Source of the DNA: Gemmatimonadota bacterium | GTDB taxonomy: Bacteria; Gemmatimonadota; Gemmatimonadetes; Gemmatimonadales; GWC2-71-9 | DNA: 14,530 nt | NCBI GenBank assembly: GCA_024640185.1 | Contig: JAHEFN010000023.1 | Span: 1 to 14,530, forward strand | Direction: 5' to 3' | Part shown: piece by piece, positions 13,216 to 14,530 of the stretch | Layout of the letters: each line of letters starts with the position of its first letter | Numbering within the stretch: position 1 is the first letter of the stretch | Notes under the pieces: model-generated | Seen by the model: the letters and a program-made list of their open reading frames with translations, nothing else | Database searches by the model: none | What the model was told of the DNA's origin: nothing | Position numbers and translations under genes: made by a program

Positions 13216-13393
13216 CGACGTTTCAGCCCAGCCCCGACGCCCTCACGACGATGGCGCAACATTCCTCGCCACGGCCACGTATCATCCCTGTGCCCCGCGT
13301 GTGCGGCGGAACCTCGGCGCCCCGTCCCCCGTCAGGTAGTGACACCCCTCGCCGTTGCGCCTTCCTCCCCTGTTGTCTGCTGCCGGAGTCCAT
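13216..13393 (+). promoter_or_regulatory. Leader region of the VWA gene with a possible -10 at 13280
   Basis: The 178 bases between the tRNA hairpin and the next gene show no credible reading frame. TATCATCC at 13280-13287 resembles the TATCTTCC strings before the thiolase and nnr genes, and would give a leader of about 100 bases. GGAG at 13385-13388 is a good Shine-Dalgarno five bases before GTG 13394. No clear -35 is visible. Confidence 0.35.
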
Positions 13394-14530
13394 GTGGAGT
13401 CGTTCTTCGACGCGATCAGCGCCTTTCTCCTCAAGCACCCTCGGGGAGATTTTGCGCGCGGCGACGTGGTCTTCGCCCCGGTCGTGCCGTGGATGCCGTT
13501 GCTGATCCTCCTCGCGGCGGCGAGCCTGCTCGCGGTGTGGGCTGCCCGGCAACTCCGCAGCACGGCCCCGGGGGATCGCTGGGTCCTCGGCGGCATCCGG
13601 ATCGCGGCGTTCCTGCTCGTCGGCTTCTGTCTGGCGCGACCGACCCTGGTCCTCTCGCGTGCCGTCGCCCAACGCAATGTCCTGGCGCTCGTCCTCGACG
13701 ACACCCGCAGCATGGCCATCACCGACGTCGGTGGGCAGACGCGACTCGCCGCCATGCAGGAGGTCTTCGCCGACTCCTCCGAGCTGATGCGGCGACTCTC
13801 CGAGCGGTTCGCGGTGCGGCGCTTCCGGGCGGGTGCCGACGCGACACCGATTCCGGCGATCGGGGCATTGACCGCCCGGGGGAGTCGCACCGACCTGCCG
13901 GCTGCGATTGCCGCCGTGCGGGAGACGCTCGCCGACATGCCACTGGCGGGCATCGTCGTGGTCTCCGACGGGGCACAGAATGGTCCTGGCGACCTCGAGG
14001 CCGAGGTGCTGCGCCTGACCGCATTGGGGATTCCTGTCCACACCGTGGGTGTGGGCGAGGAACGCTTCGAACGCGACCTCGGGGTCGATGCCCTGCGGCT
14101 CCCCTCCGTGGTGCTCCTGGGCGGCGAGGCGCCCGGCGAAGTCATCCTTCGACTCCGTGGTGTGGCAGGAGAGCGGGCCCGCCTGACCGTCGAGGCCGGG
14201 GGACGGCTGGTGGCCCTCGACACCCTCGTGCTGCCGACCGATCGTGACCTCCTCGTGGTGCCGATCCGGGTGCCCGCCGTCGACCCGGGCGTGTTGGCGG
14301 TGCGGGTCTCGGTGGCCCCACTCGATGGCGAGGTGACCATCCTCAACAACCACGCCTCGGCGGTGGTCACGGTGCGCGAGGGCCCGGAGAAGATCCTCTA
14401 CGTCGAGGGTGAGCCACGACCGGAGTTGCCCTTCCTCCGGCGTGCCGTGGCGACCGACTCGGCGCTGCAGGTGGTGAGCCTCGTGCGGACCGCGCGTGGG
14501 AAGCGCCTGCGGCTCGGGGTCGATGATTCC
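13394..14530 (+). CDS. VWA-domain membrane protein, N-terminal 379 residues (runs off the right edge)
   Basis: The open frame starts at GTG 13394 (GGAG five bases upstream; an in-frame TGA lies at 13340-13342) and is still open at the window end. A first transmembrane helix lies at about 32-50 (PWMPLLILLAAASLLAVW) and a second at about 65-82 (GGIRIAAFLLVGFCLARP). A von Willebrand A domain follows at about 95-225. Its metal site is LDDTRSM (Asp102, Thr104, Ser106), Thr166 (SRTDLPAAI) and SDG at 191-193; Thr104 replaces the usual first serine of DxSxS. Beta-rich sequence (about 230-328) resembling a CARDB/Ig-like region comes next. EKILYVEGEPRPELPFLRRAV (begins 332) recalls the glutamine-amidotransferase-like domain of large VWA membrane proteins found near MoxR-BatA clusters. 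The role is unknown, possibly envelope-related or chaperone-like. The family call is good; the C-terminal domain call is tentative. Confidence 0.82.
   Translation, partial: MESFFDAISAFLLKHPRGDFARGDVVFAPVVPWMPLLILLAAASLLAVWAARQLRSTAPGDRWVLGGIRIAAFLLVGFCLARPTLVLSRAVAQRNVLALVLDDTRSMAITDVGGQTRLAAMQEVFADSSELMRRLSERFAVRRFRAGADATPIPAIGALTARGSRTDLPAAIAAVRETLADMPLAGIVVVSDGAQNGPGDLEAEVLRLTALGIPVHTVGVGEERFERDLGVDALRLPSVVLLGGEAPGEVILRLRGVAGERARLTVEAGGRLVALDTLVLPTDRDLLVVPIRVPAVDPGVLAVRVSVAPLDGEVTILNNHASAVVTVREGPEKILYVEGEPRPELPFLRRAVATDSALQVVSLVRTARGKRLRLGVDDS

Noticed and set aside
13201..14247. 348-residue plus-strand open frame after the tRNA
   Set aside because: It is another frame of the VWA gene; it begins inside the tRNA-trailing hairpin and is Arg/Gly/Pro-rich without motifs, whereas the other frame shows transmembrane helices and a VWA domain.
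1..14530. CRISPR array, insertion sequence, prophage or defence island
   Set aside because: There are no spaced direct repeats, transposase or integrase genes, terminal inverted repeats or abrupt composition change; the only tandem repeat is the heptamer array, which has no spacers.

Overview
This is a high-GC, gene-dense bacterial window of 14.5 kb. It holds twelve protein genes and one tRNA, and nearly every base is coding. Sigma70-like -10 elements of the TANNNT type sit very close to start codons, Shine-Dalgarno sequences are weak or absent at several genes, the tRNA lacks an encoded CCA, and a Minf_1886/Plancto_Ver_chp family protein is present. Together these suggest a Gemmatimonadota-like (or PVC/FCB-neighbour) bacterium. 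That placement is an inference from style and gene content, not a database match.

Layout. Positions 1-1431 run leftward: a BON-domain membrane protein followed, with an ATGA overlap, by valS, which leaves the window at its left edge. An 81-bp divergent promoter region separates them from thrS (1513-3450). A G-rich segment after thrS forms both a strong hairpin and a four-run G-quadruplex motif. From 3532 to 8750 lies a tight rightward operon: acetyl-CoA acetyltransferase, 3-hydroxyacyl-CoA dehydrogenase, leucine-dehydrogenase-family enzyme, rpiB, glyA and a Minf_1886-family protein. Its genes overlap or are separated by a single base.

A 121-bp gap with a five-copy heptamer repeat leads to nnr (bifunctional NAD(P)HX repair enzyme, 8872-10413) and thiL (10442-11401). 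A clear promoter then precedes eno (11473-12753), which overlaps ftsB (12750-13049). After that come an elongator-type CAT-anticodon tRNA (13111-13184), a hairpin, and a large VWA-domain membrane protein truncated by the right edge (13394 onward).

How the genes work together. Most are housekeeping: two aminoacyl-tRNA synthetases, a tRNA, glycolysis (eno), the pentose phosphate pathway (rpiB), one-carbon supply (glyA), cofactor synthesis and repair (thiL, nnr) and division (ftsB). The thiolase, hydroxyacyl-CoA dehydrogenase and leucine dehydrogenase set fits branched-chain amino acid (especially isoleucine) breakdown or acetoacetyl-CoA metabolism. I do not see a clearly new defence or mobile system. 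The most unusual points are a coiled-coil-like insertion in the ValRS editing domain, the heptamer repeat abutting the nnr promoter and start codon, the mixed hairpin/G4 element after thrS, and the coupling of the uncharacterised Minf_1886 protein to glyA.
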